From contig CAJXUD010000005.1 in NCBI GenBank assembly GCA_913061415.1, positions 124,001-188,000 on the forward strand: DNA of 64,000 nt, read 5' to 3'. Origin of the DNA: an uncultured Oleispira sp. (GTDB lineage: Bacteria > Pseudomonadota > Gammaproteobacteria > Pseudomonadales > Oceanobacteraceae). Below the pieces are notes generated by a model. That model had not been told where the DNA came from and searched no databases. It saw only the letters and a program-made list of their open reading frames with translations. Positions 45,036 to 55,338 of this stretch are shown one piece after another; position 1 is the first letter of the stretch, and every line of letters starts with the position of its first letter. Position numbers and translations under genes: made by a program.

Positions 45036-46529
45036 CTACGATTTGCCCGAAGGCAGTTTTGAAACCAAGCTTAACGATACCGTTAAACCTTCTAACTGGT
45101 AGTGAGGTCTCAAAGAAAACTTAGCGGAATAATATCCAGGTGCGCCTTCTACTTCAGCAACACTTACTTCAGCTTCAGCCAAAGGCTTTCTTGCTTTAGT
45201 TTCTTCCGTTGATGTTTCAGGGCTACCATCAACATACTGCATTACCCAATTTTGTAACCAACGCTGCATATCAGCACGGTCAGAAAAGGTACCTACCTTG
45301 TCACGTACAATACACTTCAAATAATGTGCAAAACGACAGGTGGAGAACAAGTACGGAAGGCGTGCACCCAATGCAGCACTTGTTGTTGCATCTGGATCAT
45401 CAAATTCTGCAGGTTTGTGCAATGACTGAGCGCCAATGAAAGCGGCCATGTCAGTATTTTTTCTGTGCAATAATGGCATAAAACCATTAGTGGACAATTC
45501 AGCCTCACGACGGTCGCTAATAGCAACTTCCGTAGGACACTTCATGTCTACACCACCATCATCAGATGGGAATGTATGGCAAGGAAGACCTTCTACCAAA
45601 CCACCCGACTCAACACCGCGGATACGAGAACACCAGCCATACTCTTTAAAAGCTCGGTTAATGTTAACGGCCATCGCAAAAGCAGAGTTTGCCCAGCAGT
45701 AATTACCGGTATCACCAGAATCTGTTAGCTCTTCAAAAGCAAACTCATCAACTGGGTCTGTCGCTTCACCATAAGGCAAGCGTGCCAAGAAGCGTGGCAT
45801 TGTTAGCGCTAGGTAGCGAGAATCAGAAGATTCGCGCAGAGAACGCCATGGCGCATAATCTGGCGTCGAGAAAATATTGGTTAAATCACGAGGATTTGAC
45901 AGTTCTTGCCAAGAATCCATGCCCATAACTTCTGAGCCTGCACCGGTAATAAATGGCGCATGAGAAGCGGCTGCAATCTTAGAGATACTCGTCAACATAT
46001 CCACGTCTTTAGGGCTGTGGTCAAAGTGATAATCACCCACCAAACAACCATAAGGTTCGCCACCTAGCTGACCAAATTCTTCTTCATAAATGCGTTTAAA
46101 CATTGGGCTTTGATCCCAAGCGGTTCCCTTAAATTTCTTTAAGTTTTTACGCAGGTCGTCTTTTGACGCATTCATAACACTAATTTTAAGCTGCTCATCA
46201 GTCTCAGTATTATTAACTAAGTGATGCAAGCCTCTCCATGAACCTTCCAGTTTTTGAAAGTCGTCATGGTGTAAAATAGCGTTAACTTGAGCATTTAGCT
46301 TTTCGTCAATATTGGCGATCAATTGCTTGATTGTCGCAACCGCATCTTCTGGAACGATATTGACGTTTGACAATACATTCTCAGCAAGTGTCTGCACGGC
46401 AGAGCTTACGGCTTCAGAAGCACGTTCAGATTTTGGTTTAAATTCTTGCTTTAATAATGAAGAAAAATCATCTGCTGCAATTGTTTCTGTAGCTTCTTGT
46501 AACTTCTCAGGAGCTTCGACTTCAGACAT
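45036..46529 (-). CDS. tssC: T6SS sheath large subunit TssC (VipB)
   Basis: A 497-residue contractile-sheath subunit. Family segments: LNAQVNAILHHDDFQKLEGS, WRGLHHLV, EEFGQLGGEPYGCLVGDYHF, ISKIAAASHAPFITGAG, MPRFLARLPYG and LPCHTFPSDDGG. It begins 2 bases after the tssB stop; AGAGGAAG lies upstream of the ATG. TssC is about 490-500 residues in most systems. Confidence 0.97.
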   Translation of the reverse strand: MSEVEAPEKLQEATETIAADDFSSLLKQEFKPKSERASEAVSSAVQTLAENVLSNVNIVPEDAVATIKQLIANIDEKLNAQVNAILHHDDFQKLEGSWRGLHHLVNNTETDEQLKISVMNASKDDLRKNLKKFKGTAWDQSPMFKRIYEEEFGQLGGEPYGCLVGDYHFDHSPKDVDMLTSISKIAAASHAPFITGAGSEVMGMDSWQELSNPRDLTNIFSTPDYAPWRSLRESSDSRYLALTMPRFLARLPYGEATDPVDEFAFEELTDSGDTGNYCWANSAFAMAVNINRAFKEYGWCSRIRGVESGGLVEGLPCHTFPSDDGGVDMKCPTEVAISDRREAELSTNGFMPLLHRKNTDMAAFIGAQSLHKPAEFDDPDATTSAALGARLPYLFSTCRFAHYLKCIVRDKVGTFSDRADMQRWLQNWVMQYVDGSPETSTEETKARKPLAEAEVSVAEVEGAPGYYSAKFSLRPHYQLEGLTVSLSLVSKLPSGKS

Positions 46530-46531
46530 GG

Positions 46532-47035
46532 TTATACTTCCTCTGTCTCTGGGGCTTTACTACCAACCAAGGATTGCAACAACGCTTGGTCACCTAGAAT
46601 TTTAGTAATGAGTTCTTCTGCACCCGCTTTACCATCCATGTAAGTCACTAGGTTAGCTAACTGGGTACGAGCTTCTAATAACTCATCAAGACCAGCAACT
46701 TTCTTAGCAATCTGACCCGGAGAAAAGTCATGCATATCGTCAAAAGTAATGTCGATAGGCAGTTCACCGCCTTCGTCATTAATGAGGTTAGGAACATTAA
46801 AAGCAACTCTTGGTTTCATTGCTTTTAAGCGATCATCAAAATTATCAACGCTAATGTCAGAAAATTCACGTTCATGAATTCCTGGTAGTTCGCTGTTGTT
46901 TTTGCCAGATAAGTCAGACAATACACCCATAACAAAAGGCACTTGTACTTTCTTTTCTGCACCATAAAGTTCTACATCGTATTCAATCTGAACACGTGGC
47001 GCTCGGTTTCTGCCAATAAATTTTTGACTGCTCAT
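46532..47035 (-). CDS. tssB: T6SS sheath small subunit TssB (VipA)
   Basis: A 167-residue subunit that interlocks with TssC to build the sheath. The usual N-terminus is seen as KFIGRNRAPRVQIEYDVE, with VPFVMGVLSDLSGKN, EFSDISVDNFDDRLKAMKPR and ITFDDMHDFSPGQIAKKV. It lies 92 bases from tssA and 2 from tssC in the same minus-strand block. Confidence 0.97.
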   Translation of the reverse strand: MSSQKFIGRNRAPRVQIEYDVELYGAEKKVQVPFVMGVLSDLSGKNNSELPGIHEREFSDISVDNFDDRLKAMKPRVAFNVPNLINDEGGELPIDITFDDMHDFSPGQIAKKVAGLDELLEARTQLANLVTYMDGKAGAEELITKILGDQALLQSLVGSKAPETEEV

Positions 47036-47127
47036 TTCCTATCCTCGAAATAGTTAATTTTTATATTCCATTCCGGTGTCTATAATAAGACACCGCTATT
47101 TACTTAACTGATCTACGCTAGCAGCTG

Positions 47128-48150
47128 CTAACTATCAGCATCTACACCCGCAATTAACTCAACTTGCTTCACCCCATCTGGGCTAAGTTCTTTCATGATG
47201 GACATAAAATCCATCGTGACTAATTTTTTGGTTCTTTCTACTAATATCGGTACTGGGCTAGAAGGCTCGTACTTTGCGTAGTATTCACAAATTTTTTCTA
47301 AAGCCCCTAATACATCTGTGCGATTATTTATGCCTGTACTTTTCACGATAACTTCCATATCGGCTGCCCCAGGTTCACCTACTGATTCATTCTCAATTTC
47401 TTCATCAGCAGTCTCAACAGTTACATATTGAGCATAAACACCTGAGATGTATTTCAGGTCGCTAATTAGTTTGTCCCAGTCATACCGTGCATGACTACAC
47501 TCACTATTAACCAGCTGATCTTGAAGCTGAGTAATGTCATCTTGTATCTGCTCTACTAAACTCAATGACGATTGCAACACTTCTTGATCACACTCTTGAA
47601 AAGCAGCTTCTATCAAACCTGTTTCAGGTATGAGTTCTTGCGATCCTTCAACCAGCTGAATCTCGCCTTTTGCTAATCGGATATCTCTTAACGTAAAACT
47701 ACCCGCCTGCTTAGCTTCCACAATAGGGGTCGCAGTCAGTAAACTTATTAGAGAATCACCTGATAACTCGTTAAGCGTCATAATTCGCCAAGGAGTTTCA
47801 TCTTTTGCATCGTCTAATATAGGGTGAGTTTCAGCCCAATATTCCGATAAAGTCACTCTAATCAGCTGTACAACACCCGCCAATCCCTGCAAGCGCTTTA
47901 GCTGCAATGCGGCCTGTGCAAGAAAAACATAGACTCGAACATCTTTTGTTTGTTTAGCAAGGTCTTCACATCGCGCTAGCATGTCGCGCCAATCAACGCC
48001 TTCTTCATCACCATCTAACGTGAGAGAATCTTGATTGACTCGGGCAATACTTTCGAGCATTACAAAATCATCTTCTAAACCTTCATCGTCATCAATAAAA
48101 GGCCCACAAGGCTGATCCAATGTAATTTCACTTGTTAGCTTTTCAAACAT
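47128..48150 (-). CDS. tssA: T6SS cap/assembly protein TssA
   Basis: A 340-residue protein with the ImpA N-terminal domain (LDQPCGPFIDDDEGLEDDFV) and a C-terminal helical region (VLGALEKICEYYAKYEPSSP, LVTMDFMSIMKELSPDGVKQ) like the short TssA class. It is first of tssA-tssB-tssC-hcp. The 230-base AT-rich gap 48151-48380, between it and the tpsA stop, probably holds its promoter; I see no gene or terminator there. Confidence 0.92.
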   Translation of the reverse strand: MFEKLTSEITLDQPCGPFIDDDEGLEDDFVMLESIARVNQDSLTLDGDEEGVDWRDMLARCEDLAKQTKDVRVYVFLAQAALQLKRLQGLAGVVQLIRVTLSEYWAETHPILDDAKDETPWRIMTLNELSGDSLISLLTATPIVEAKQAGSFTLRDIRLAKGEIQLVEGSQELIPETGLIEAAFQECDQEVLQSSLSLVEQIQDDITQLQDQLVNSECSHARYDWDKLISDLKYISGVYAQYVTVETADEEIENESVGEPGAADMEVIVKSTGINNRTDVLGALEKICEYYAKYEPSSPVPILVERTKKLVTMDFMSIMKELSPDGVKQVELIAGVDADS

Positions 48151-48380
48151 ACATCAAATCTACTCTTACATTACTATTCTATATTCGGGTCATTATTATA
48201 AACTGTTCAACAAATAACCCGCTAAATACATACTGAAATATGATCATAAAAAAGTTGGCCCATTATCAATCTTCAAATAATACTTGTCTTTCAAAATCAA
48301 TAAATTAAGCCTAATTTTACTACTTTTTTATTACTTATTTTTACACATTCAATCTTCTATTTTTACAATACAGCCTGAAA

Positions 48381-51300
48381 TTATAATTCAAGCTCTGTTT
48401 CTTCTAACAAACGCTTTAATCGGTCTGAGTTATCGATTTCGTCATCTCTGAAAATTGAGTTATCACTGGCCAGAAAGATGTCGATCGATTTAAAAATTGA
48501 AACGTTAATATCCTGACCAATATCAATTGCAACACTTCGTTCGGCGTTAACATCAGCATCAATATCACCTTCTACATTCAACTGCTTTGCATCAACAAAA
48601 AATGTATTACTGGCAACCTTCAAACTGCCTCTAAAACTGATTTCCTCACCCACTAAACTTACATCGCGGCCGGTTAGTTCAGTATCACTCAAGAAGTTTA
48701 AACTCCCTTGCGAGGTAACACTCATATCATCTTTAATAGAAAGTCGATCAAATGTGACGTCATCAGCAGTGTTTATGGTCAAATTTTCAGCATCTATATT
48801 CAATTGCTTAAAGCCAGCCGTTGAACTGACATTGCCCGTTGTTTTTATATCGACTATTTCAATATTTTTATAATCAAGGCTGAGCTCAGATGGATCACCT
48901 ACTTGCGTTAATCTATCAGCCCCGCCCAACGCGGTTATCTGCATATCATTATTACTGTGTATAAACAGCTGATCCGGAGCAATTACTAGCGAGTCACTCG
49001 AAGGGCCCTGATCATGCGAATCACCATCAAGGTATTTAATATTTTCAAATACAATACCATTAGCATCAACTGTATTAGTGGTCTCATAAACCTTAAAGAT
49101 GTCTGAGTTAATACTGCCTTGAATACTCGAATCGACGGCACTTGCACGCTCAACATTATTAAAGACAATGCCCTGGCTCGAAAAAGCACCATTTTCTGCT
49201 AACTGCCAATTCTGCGATGTATTCGATATAATTTGATCATCATCATTTTCACGCGTGCCTGCGTTGACGATACCAATTCCAGAGAATGCCACCTGATTAA
49301 CCAATAGCTTAGGTTCTTCTGCATTACCATTTGATGACAGAAGTTCAAATTGCTCGTCGCCCTCAGTTCCTTGCAAGGTATTTAATTGACCTTCAACATT
49401 ACCAGACGCATTTGTATTGATTTGATCAAAACCTAAAAACTGCGTATCGGCCTCAGAAAAACCATACTCAACGCCTTCCAGTACGGTAAAGGTTCTTGCA
49501 ATGGTATTGGTAAACCCTAGGCTATGATCATTGCCTATTTCAGATAAATCATAAATTTTGAAATTCGAAAAACGAGTTGCGTTGCTACTTCCCGTTAGTG
49601 TTGTACTGAACATACGAGTATCGGTATCAAACATGTTGTTTGAATCCAGTTCAATACTCGTGTCAAACAAAAGGGTATCGTTATTATCAATACCATCTAC
49701 AAATACTAGATCTGTGAACTCTTGAGAGGTGATTTTCTTAACACCGTTCACTAATACTGTTATTTGATATTTTTCACCGACTTTTTCTAACAGGTAGGTC
49801 TCAGCATTATCATTTGATAGTCCGCTAAAAGAAACATCATTAATGATCCCACTAGCAGAATAGCCTTCGTTTATTACTTCACTGCTATCGCTCAGCAATG
49901 TTGTCTCAAATCCGTATACTGTATTTTCTAACGTCAATTTATAATTAAGAACGGGATTCAACAGCGTTAATGTATCGGAAAATTCACCACTTAATTTTTC
50001 TACATTTTTAAAGGTTATGCCGTTTCCAAAAATAGAATTGTTGGTATTGACCGAAAAAGATTCCTCTGCAAAATTTGCCGTATCCAAAGTATCAAGCGTA
50101 TTTAAACTGAGTGCCGTATTTTGCTTTGCATCGACTGTAAGGATGGCATCAAAAATAAATGCATTTTCAAAATTGATCTGATTGCTATTGCCTGTTGTCT
50201 TAAATTGATCCGCGAAATCCGTTCCTATAAGGCCTCCAGAACTGATACTGTCAGCACTTTCGATATTTGAAAACAGTATTCCTGAACCGGAATACCCGAT
50301 TACAGTATTTAGATTTTCAAGATCAGTACTACGCTCAATCGTCCACGTTTGTCCTGTCAGCCCGGTGATGCTATCAAAGCCACTGCCCTTTCCATCAACA
50401 TTGTCTACGCCATGATAGGTAATACCGTTTGCCGATACGGTATTGGTAGAGACAATCACAAAATCATCTTTCAAGGAGGTACCTAAAAGAGACTGGCTAT
50501 TATTGTTATTAATATTATATTTATTGATCGTTTCAATGTTGCTGAAGTCTATTCCAGCTAACGAAATATCATTCATGCCCTGAATGGACATTTCATCGCC
50601 ATTAAACTCAACGTCGTTTTCACCTGTATTTGCAACCACATCATCAACTTGGTTAAAGGTCGTGCCAGCCACTAATACTGAATTATCACCAACAACTTTA
50701 AACTTATCCGTTAGCACAGTACCTGTTACTAGGCCAGACTCGCCGCTATTCGCCACATCGATATTTTTAAAGGTGATACCAGAGGCTTGAAAACCATCTG
50801 CGGCTAATGCCCAATTTGAGCTTCCTGAGACGCTATCAATAGCACTCTCTTGAGTACTTACTTTTGCGTCTACCTGAGTGACTTGACTGAACGCTATGCC
50901 ATTAACCAACAAATTTTCTGCACTCGTGATAATAAAATCTTCGCTTGCGAGGGTTCCATTAATACTCGCGTTAGCACCCGAGGTGACATTATTGAAACCA
51001 GTGAACGTCGCGTTAGAAATTTTGAATTGTTTATCGGCTTCCGTTAGATCAAAAGTATTATTTACTGAACTTGTCACTAAAGTAGCGTCGCTACCTGTAA
51101 CCAGGCCTGTATAATTCAAGCTTTGAGAAATCTGCTCAATATTTAATCTGTCCGAAACGGTAATAGCACCATTACCGATTAGTTCATTGGCTGACAAAAA
51201 CACAGATGAACCTTGAACATTATTATTCAGCTGAATAGTGCTGCTTGCACCTCCCTCTATAATTAGTTCACCATTGGTTTGAATTAATGCATTAACATTA

Positions 51301-52913
51301 ATAGCGCCATTTGAATAAAGCTCAAGTGTATTGGTACTGCCTGCATTGATAATGGATGAATTAACATTGATCAGGTCAGTCGCTGTTAACTTTACGTTAT
51401 TAGTATTTAAAAGCGTTTGGAGGGTCTCTGCCTTGATAGTGGCATTGGTTAAACCAACTTCTGGAAATTCAATTAAGCCATCGGTTCCCGATAGATTATT
51501 ATGTGTAAAATCAGATTCGTCACCGGCGCCATCTGCAATCACTGTTAATGTATCGGGATCTAATAACAACTCTCCCGACTGGCCGTTTGTAGCACTTAAG
51601 TCTACCGAGCCCTCAAAATTAAGATATTCTTTACCGGAAACTTCTACCAGACCACCATTGCCACCTTGAAGACCCCCCTTCGCCTCAATGCTCCCATAAA
51701 AATGGGTATTTTCATCAGCCCAAACAACGACATCACCACCATCGCCATCAATACCTGCATTGGCCGTAATGCCACTCTCAGAACTTACAAAGGTAGAGCT
51801 GGAATTTTTAACATTCTGATCTTTACCTTGATAGCTACCTCCAATTTGGACGTCTCCACCACCTTGTTGTCCATTAGCATTGACGATTGCAGCATTATCT
51901 AGACCAACTAAATCGCCCAATATATCGACATTACCGCCTACGCCCTGCTGATGACTAACATCAATCACCCCCGAATGAATTACTTTATTCCCCTCTAAAG
52001 TAACTAACCCAGCCGCTTGACCACTGCGAGTGCTCGATGCATCAAGTGTTCCACTGTTATTGATGTCACCATTAGAAGTAACGATAATGCTAGGCTCATT
52101 ATTTGGCTCGTTTAAATTAAAACCGGTTGCTTTAACAATACCTGTGTTATTAATGGCACGGTCAAACAACTCACTACTCGTTTTAGCAGAAATGGCTACT
52201 CGCCCACCGGCACTCAACTCACCATTATTCTCAATCGCTTGATCTAAGCCGAGTTCATTATTTAGAACTTCTTGATCAATTTTAACACTTAAAAAACCCT
52301 GATCATCAAAGCTAAGATAGGCTTGCTTGCCAGCGGCTAAATTTATGTAACCTAATTCCGCTTGAATAATACCGTTGTTTATTACCGAATCACCTAGAAG
52401 CGTAATACCACCACTTGAAGCATGAATAGTACCGTTATTAATAATAACGCCCTGCCCATCATCAAGATCTTGAAAGAAATACTCTCCATTCAAAAATGAT
52501 TCTTTAGCGACAGATAAGGTACTAACAATTAAACCCGCAGTATTAATCTGAGAATCAGAGCCAAAAATAAGCCCTCTTGGGTTGATCAAAATAATCTGGC
52601 CATTCGCATTAATTTGGCCGTTGATACGACTCCCGTCATACTGATTAATATTATTAACCGCTACGGAGCTAGCGTCAGGCTGATAAAAATTCACAATCTC
52701 GTTAGCGTTTAAATTAAAGCTATTCCAATCAACAATCAGCTGATTACTACTTTGATGAATATTGGTAACAAGACCTTGTGAATTAATATCGCCTGTACCA
52801 CTTGTCACAATTCCGCCTTGAGGTGCCGCCCAAATAATGGGTGAAACCAATAAAGCATTAGCCATGATAATTCTGGATAATAATGTTTTTTGCGACAACG
52901 CCTTAATCTTCAT
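48381..52913 (-). CDS. Two-partner secretion exoprotein (TpsA, filamentous-haemagglutinin type)
   Basis: A 1510-residue exported protein with a Sec signal (LSRIIMANALLVSPIIWA) and a TPS domain from about residue 30: QGGIVTSGTGDINSQGLVT, the NFYQPDASSVAVNNINQYDG stretch and LINPRGLIFGSDSQINTAGL, a close match to the FHA NPNG motif. The rest is beta-helical, with imperfect units of the form SLAGIDFSNIETIN and LVAGTTFNQVDDV. It has no VENN motif, no CdiA-like toxin end and no cysteine-rich tail; the C-terminus is helical and acidic (DRLKRLLEETELEL). It probably acts as a surface or secreted adhesin or scaffold. The start has AAGG upstream; the gene is third after ppkA and tpsB. Confidence 0.9.
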   Translation of the reverse strand: MKIKALSQKTLLSRIIMANALLVSPIIWAAPQGGIVTSGTGDINSQGLVTNIHQSSNQLIVDWNSFNLNANEIVNFYQPDASSVAVNNINQYDGSRINGQINANGQIILINPRGLIFGSDSQINTAGLIVSTLSVAKESFLNGEYFFQDLDDGQGVIINNGTIHASSGGITLLGDSVINNGIIQAELGYINLAAGKQAYLSFDDQGFLSVKIDQEVLNNELGLDQAIENNGELSAGGRVAISAKTSSELFDRAINNTGIVKATGFNLNEPNNEPSIIVTSNGDINNSGTLDASSTRSGQAAGLVTLEGNKVIHSGVIDVSHQQGVGGNVDILGDLVGLDNAAIVNANGQQGGGDVQIGGSYQGKDQNVKNSSSTFVSSESGITANAGIDGDGGDVVVWADENTHFYGSIEAKGGLQGGNGGLVEVSGKEYLNFEGSVDLSATNGQSGELLLDPDTLTVIADGAGDESDFTHNNLSGTDGLIEFPEVGLTNATIKAETLQTLLNTNNVKLTATDLINVNSSIINAGSTNTLELYSNGAINVNALIQTNGELIIEGGASSTIQLNNNVQGSSVFLSANELIGNGAITVSDRLNIEQISQSLNYTGLVTGSDATLVTSSVNNTFDLTEADKQFKISNATFTGFNNVTSGANASINGTLASEDFIITSAENLLVNGIAFSQVTQVDAKVSTQESAIDSVSGSSNWALAADGFQASGITFKNIDVANSGESGLVTGTVLTDKFKVVGDNSVLVAGTTFNQVDDVVANTGENDVEFNGDEMSIQGMNDISLAGIDFSNIETINKYNINNNNSQSLLGTSLKDDFVIVSTNTVSANGITYHGVDNVDGKGSGFDSITGLTGQTWTIERSTDLENLNTVIGYSGSGILFSNIESADSISSGGLIGTDFADQFKTTGNSNQINFENAFIFDAILTVDAKQNTALSLNTLDTLDTANFAEESFSVNTNNSIFGNGITFKNVEKLSGEFSDTLTLLNPVLNYKLTLENTVYGFETTLLSDSSEVINEGYSASGIINDVSFSGLSNDNAETYLLEKVGEKYQITVLVNGVKKITSQEFTDLVFVDGIDNNDTLLFDTSIELDSNNMFDTDTRMFSTTLTGSSNATRFSNFKIYDLSEIGNDHSLGFTNTIARTFTVLEGVEYGFSEADTQFLGFDQINTNASGNVEGQLNTLQGTEGDEQFELLSSNGNAEEPKLLVNQVAFSGIGIVNAGTRENDDDQIISNTSQNWQLAENGAFSSQGIVFNNVERASAVDSSIQGSINSDIFKVYETTNTVDANGIVFENIKYLDGDSHDQGPSSDSLVIAPDQLFIHSNNDMQITALGGADRLTQVGDPSELSLDYKNIEIVDIKTTGNVSSTAGFKQLNIDAENLTINTADDVTFDRLSIKDDMSVTSQGSLNFLSDTELTGRDVSLVGEEISFRGSLKVASNTFFVDAKQLNVEGDIDADVNAERSVAIDIGQDINVSIFKSIDIFLASDNSIFRDDEIDNSDRLKRLLEETELEL

Positions 52914-52981
52914 GCTTTATACCTTGAATAAGAGATAATTATTTCTTATTCATATTTCATTAATTTGATATGTTTGACTAA

Positions 52982-55330
52982 TCAGTAGGTGTAACGAACA
53001 CTCACTAGCCACTTTCCATTATCACCCTTGTCAACAAACTGATAATCATCTTCAGAAAATTGTTTATCAACAAAGGATAAGCTCGTATCAACGACTAAGT
53101 TACGACGCCAGCTATATCTTAAAAGTGCACCATAACCGCTTACTTCTGCATTAACAGGGACATTTTGATCAAATCCATTTAAGCGCGCACCCGCCTTCTC
53201 GATAAATGCACCTGCATTTAATTGATGATCTGCTGCGATTTGCGTATCACTTAAAAAATCAACCAAATCCGTGGTCCACTCTATATGCCCATAGAGCCCA
53301 GAGTCACCGACAAAGACAGATGATGAAAACGCTTTAACTTTGTCTGGACCACCGATACTAAACTGCTCATAACTGGGTAGTGCTTCTTCGCTATAACTGC
53401 CCGTTGCGTAAAACGATAATCTAGATTTAAACGATTGGCTGAACGCAAGTAGTGTACTGGTATTAAAGGAAGCTGTTATTTTTTTGAAATTCTCATTTAC
53501 ACGAATTTCTTCTGCATCACTTACGCTTCCAGAAAAAACAGATGTATTAAAAAATACGGCAGTACGCAGCGACTTTATCAAAAAGTCCATGTCGATGCTT
53601 GCGCCGAAGACATTTGATAATTCAGTTCTTTTATCTTTATTCTTGGGCGTTGCAAGAATAAATTTTGAGTTAACGAGTGCTGATTTTTTAGTTGCCGACA
53701 GGGTTAATTGCAAATTTGCATCTTTACTTGCTAGTACATTTTGAATCACTGTCAGGCCATAATTTACAGTTTTACCTTCTACCAATACCGGAATACCGCC
53801 ACCAACATCTCTCAATGCTGAATATAGGTTTTGGTCGTAAGCGATGTTTAAACGAGTTGCTGGCAGTAGTAACGGAAATTCATAGTTAACAAATCCAAGC
53901 TGGGTTTTTTCTGGATTAAATGCATGCAAATAACCTAGCGAAAGACTATCTCCGTACCCCAAAGGGTTAGCCCAGGCAACGGAAGCTAACAGTCTATTTT
54001 TACCCGTCAAGTCCGTTCCATAGTTATCCGCTGATATTGATGCTGCACCCCACTTTTCGTCAACATCTACAATAAGATTGGTTTCCCCAGGTTTATCACC
54101 GACTTCAAACAAGCCAGACTTTACCGAGAGCCCTGGAAATAAGCCAAGAGTGTAATAAGTATCAGAAATATCGGTAGTGACGCTTTGACCAATATAATCA
54201 TCAAATACACTCAGAATATCGCTTTCGCTATAACCAGCATCTGCATCGGCATTCACTTTAACCTTACCTAAAACACCACTCTGTAATGTTAGTTGAATCA
54301 CGCCATTGGCTTTAGAAAAATCCTGCTGGGGTACGTACACCGTCGACATAATAAAGCCTTGTTTACGATAGAAGACTTTCAACGCGTCTGCGATTTCTCC
54401 GAGGCGATCAAAAGTTAGTCCTCTAGACTGATATACTTCCATTAACTTTGTAATTAATAGGCGATTATCCTGATCCGACAACTCACCACCATTGGTCGTG
54501 TAATACATCGAAGAAAGGTCACTTGCCAAGATAATCAACTGCTCAGTAGGAAAGCCGTTAACGCCAGCAGAACTATAATTTGTTTTTTCCTTTAATAATC
54601 GATCAAGTAGCTCATAAGCTTCGGGGTTATAGCTTTTAATGTGATCATCATCTGGGGTATTAATTATTAATTTATTAACCCAGAGCATTTCGGAACGTGA
54701 GACTTTACTATCAACTTTATTGAAGCAGTTTCCGGAAGCATTCTCAGCGGTAATGTCTGCAACAATACTTAGCGATAACTGAGGTTGTCCCTTAATTCGA
54801 AACCATTGTGTATTAACCTTACAATTTAACTCGGCTCGATAAAAACGCTCAACGTCTTCCTGGGATTGTATGATTGCTTGATCGATTGATTCTAAGCTTG
54901 CAGCATCTTTTTCAATGCCTGCTTTATTACTTAAACCTATATCAAATGCCAAATTAAATATTTTTGTAAGCTGATACTCATTCAACGTGCCTTTACGCTC
55001 TACATCCATTTCTGGAAACAGCTTGGTTAGGTAATCTGAAAGTGCTATTAAACCTTTGGCAGAATGCGTGATCGGCACTTCTCCACCATGAAGTTGATTA
55101 ATGATCATCGGTGCGATTTGATAAAAGCCAAAACCCGAGGTATCGGTCTCAACGTCATTATCAAGATAGATACTCCAGCCCTTAAAGCTTCCTATTTGAA
55201 TCGCATTATCAAATTGAGTTACCTCGGTAACCGTTTTGGCATCAGCAAGCTCATTAGAAACAGCCTCAGTTGACCAAGCTGATTGCATGCTCACCAGTAA
55301 TAGCAAGCAGTACGTATATAGTTTTTTCAC
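52982..55330 (-). CDS. Two-partner secretion transporter (TpsB, ShlB/FhaC type) with long N-terminal extension
   Basis: A 782-residue outer-membrane exporter, longer than typical TpsB (about 550-600). A signal peptide (YCLLLLVSMQSAWS) is followed by a region of some 280 residues that I do not recognise. A POTRA-like domain covers about residues 310-400 (FYRKQGFIMSTVYVPQQDFS, LQSGVLGKVKV, ESDILSVFDDYIGQ). The barrel is from about 440 (LIVDVDEKWGAASISADNYG) and ends in VSVRYTY, an aromatic C-terminus. It starts at GTG 55330 with AGGAT upstream, 8 bases after the kinase stop, and is followed by tpsA. It should export that TpsA. Confidence 0.9.
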   Translation of the reverse strand: MKKLYTYCLLLLVSMQSAWSTEAVSNELADAKTVTEVTQFDNAIQIGSFKGWSIYLDNDVETDTSGFGFYQIAPMIINQLHGGEVPITHSAKGLIALSDYLTKLFPEMDVERKGTLNEYQLTKIFNLAFDIGLSNKAGIEKDAASLESIDQAIIQSQEDVERFYRAELNCKVNTQWFRIKGQPQLSLSIVADITAENASGNCFNKVDSKVSRSEMLWVNKLIINTPDDDHIKSYNPEAYELLDRLLKEKTNYSSAGVNGFPTEQLIILASDLSSMYYTTNGGELSDQDNRLLITKLMEVYQSRGLTFDRLGEIADALKVFYRKQGFIMSTVYVPQQDFSKANGVIQLTLQSGVLGKVKVNADADAGYSESDILSVFDDYIGQSVTTDISDTYYTLGLFPGLSVKSGLFEVGDKPGETNLIVDVDEKWGAASISADNYGTDLTGKNRLLASVAWANPLGYGDSLSLGYLHAFNPEKTQLGFVNYEFPLLLPATRLNIAYDQNLYSALRDVGGGIPVLVEGKTVNYGLTVIQNVLASKDANLQLTLSATKKSALVNSKFILATPKNKDKRTELSNVFGASIDMDFLIKSLRTAVFFNTSVFSGSVSDAEEIRVNENFKKITASFNTSTLLAFSQSFKSRLSFYATGSYSEEALPSYEQFSIGGPDKVKAFSSSVFVGDSGLYGHIEWTTDLVDFLSDTQIAADHQLNAGAFIEKAGARLNGFDQNVPVNAEVSGYGALLRYSWRRNLVVDTSLSFVDKQFSEDDYQFVDKGDNGKWLVSVRYTY

Positions 55331-55338
55331 GTTATATC

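Noticed and set aside
48381-52913. TpsA as a CdiA-type contact-dependent inhibition toxin
   Set aside because: No VENN-type motif, no C-terminal toxin and no small immunity gene downstream; 1510 residues is also short for CdiA.
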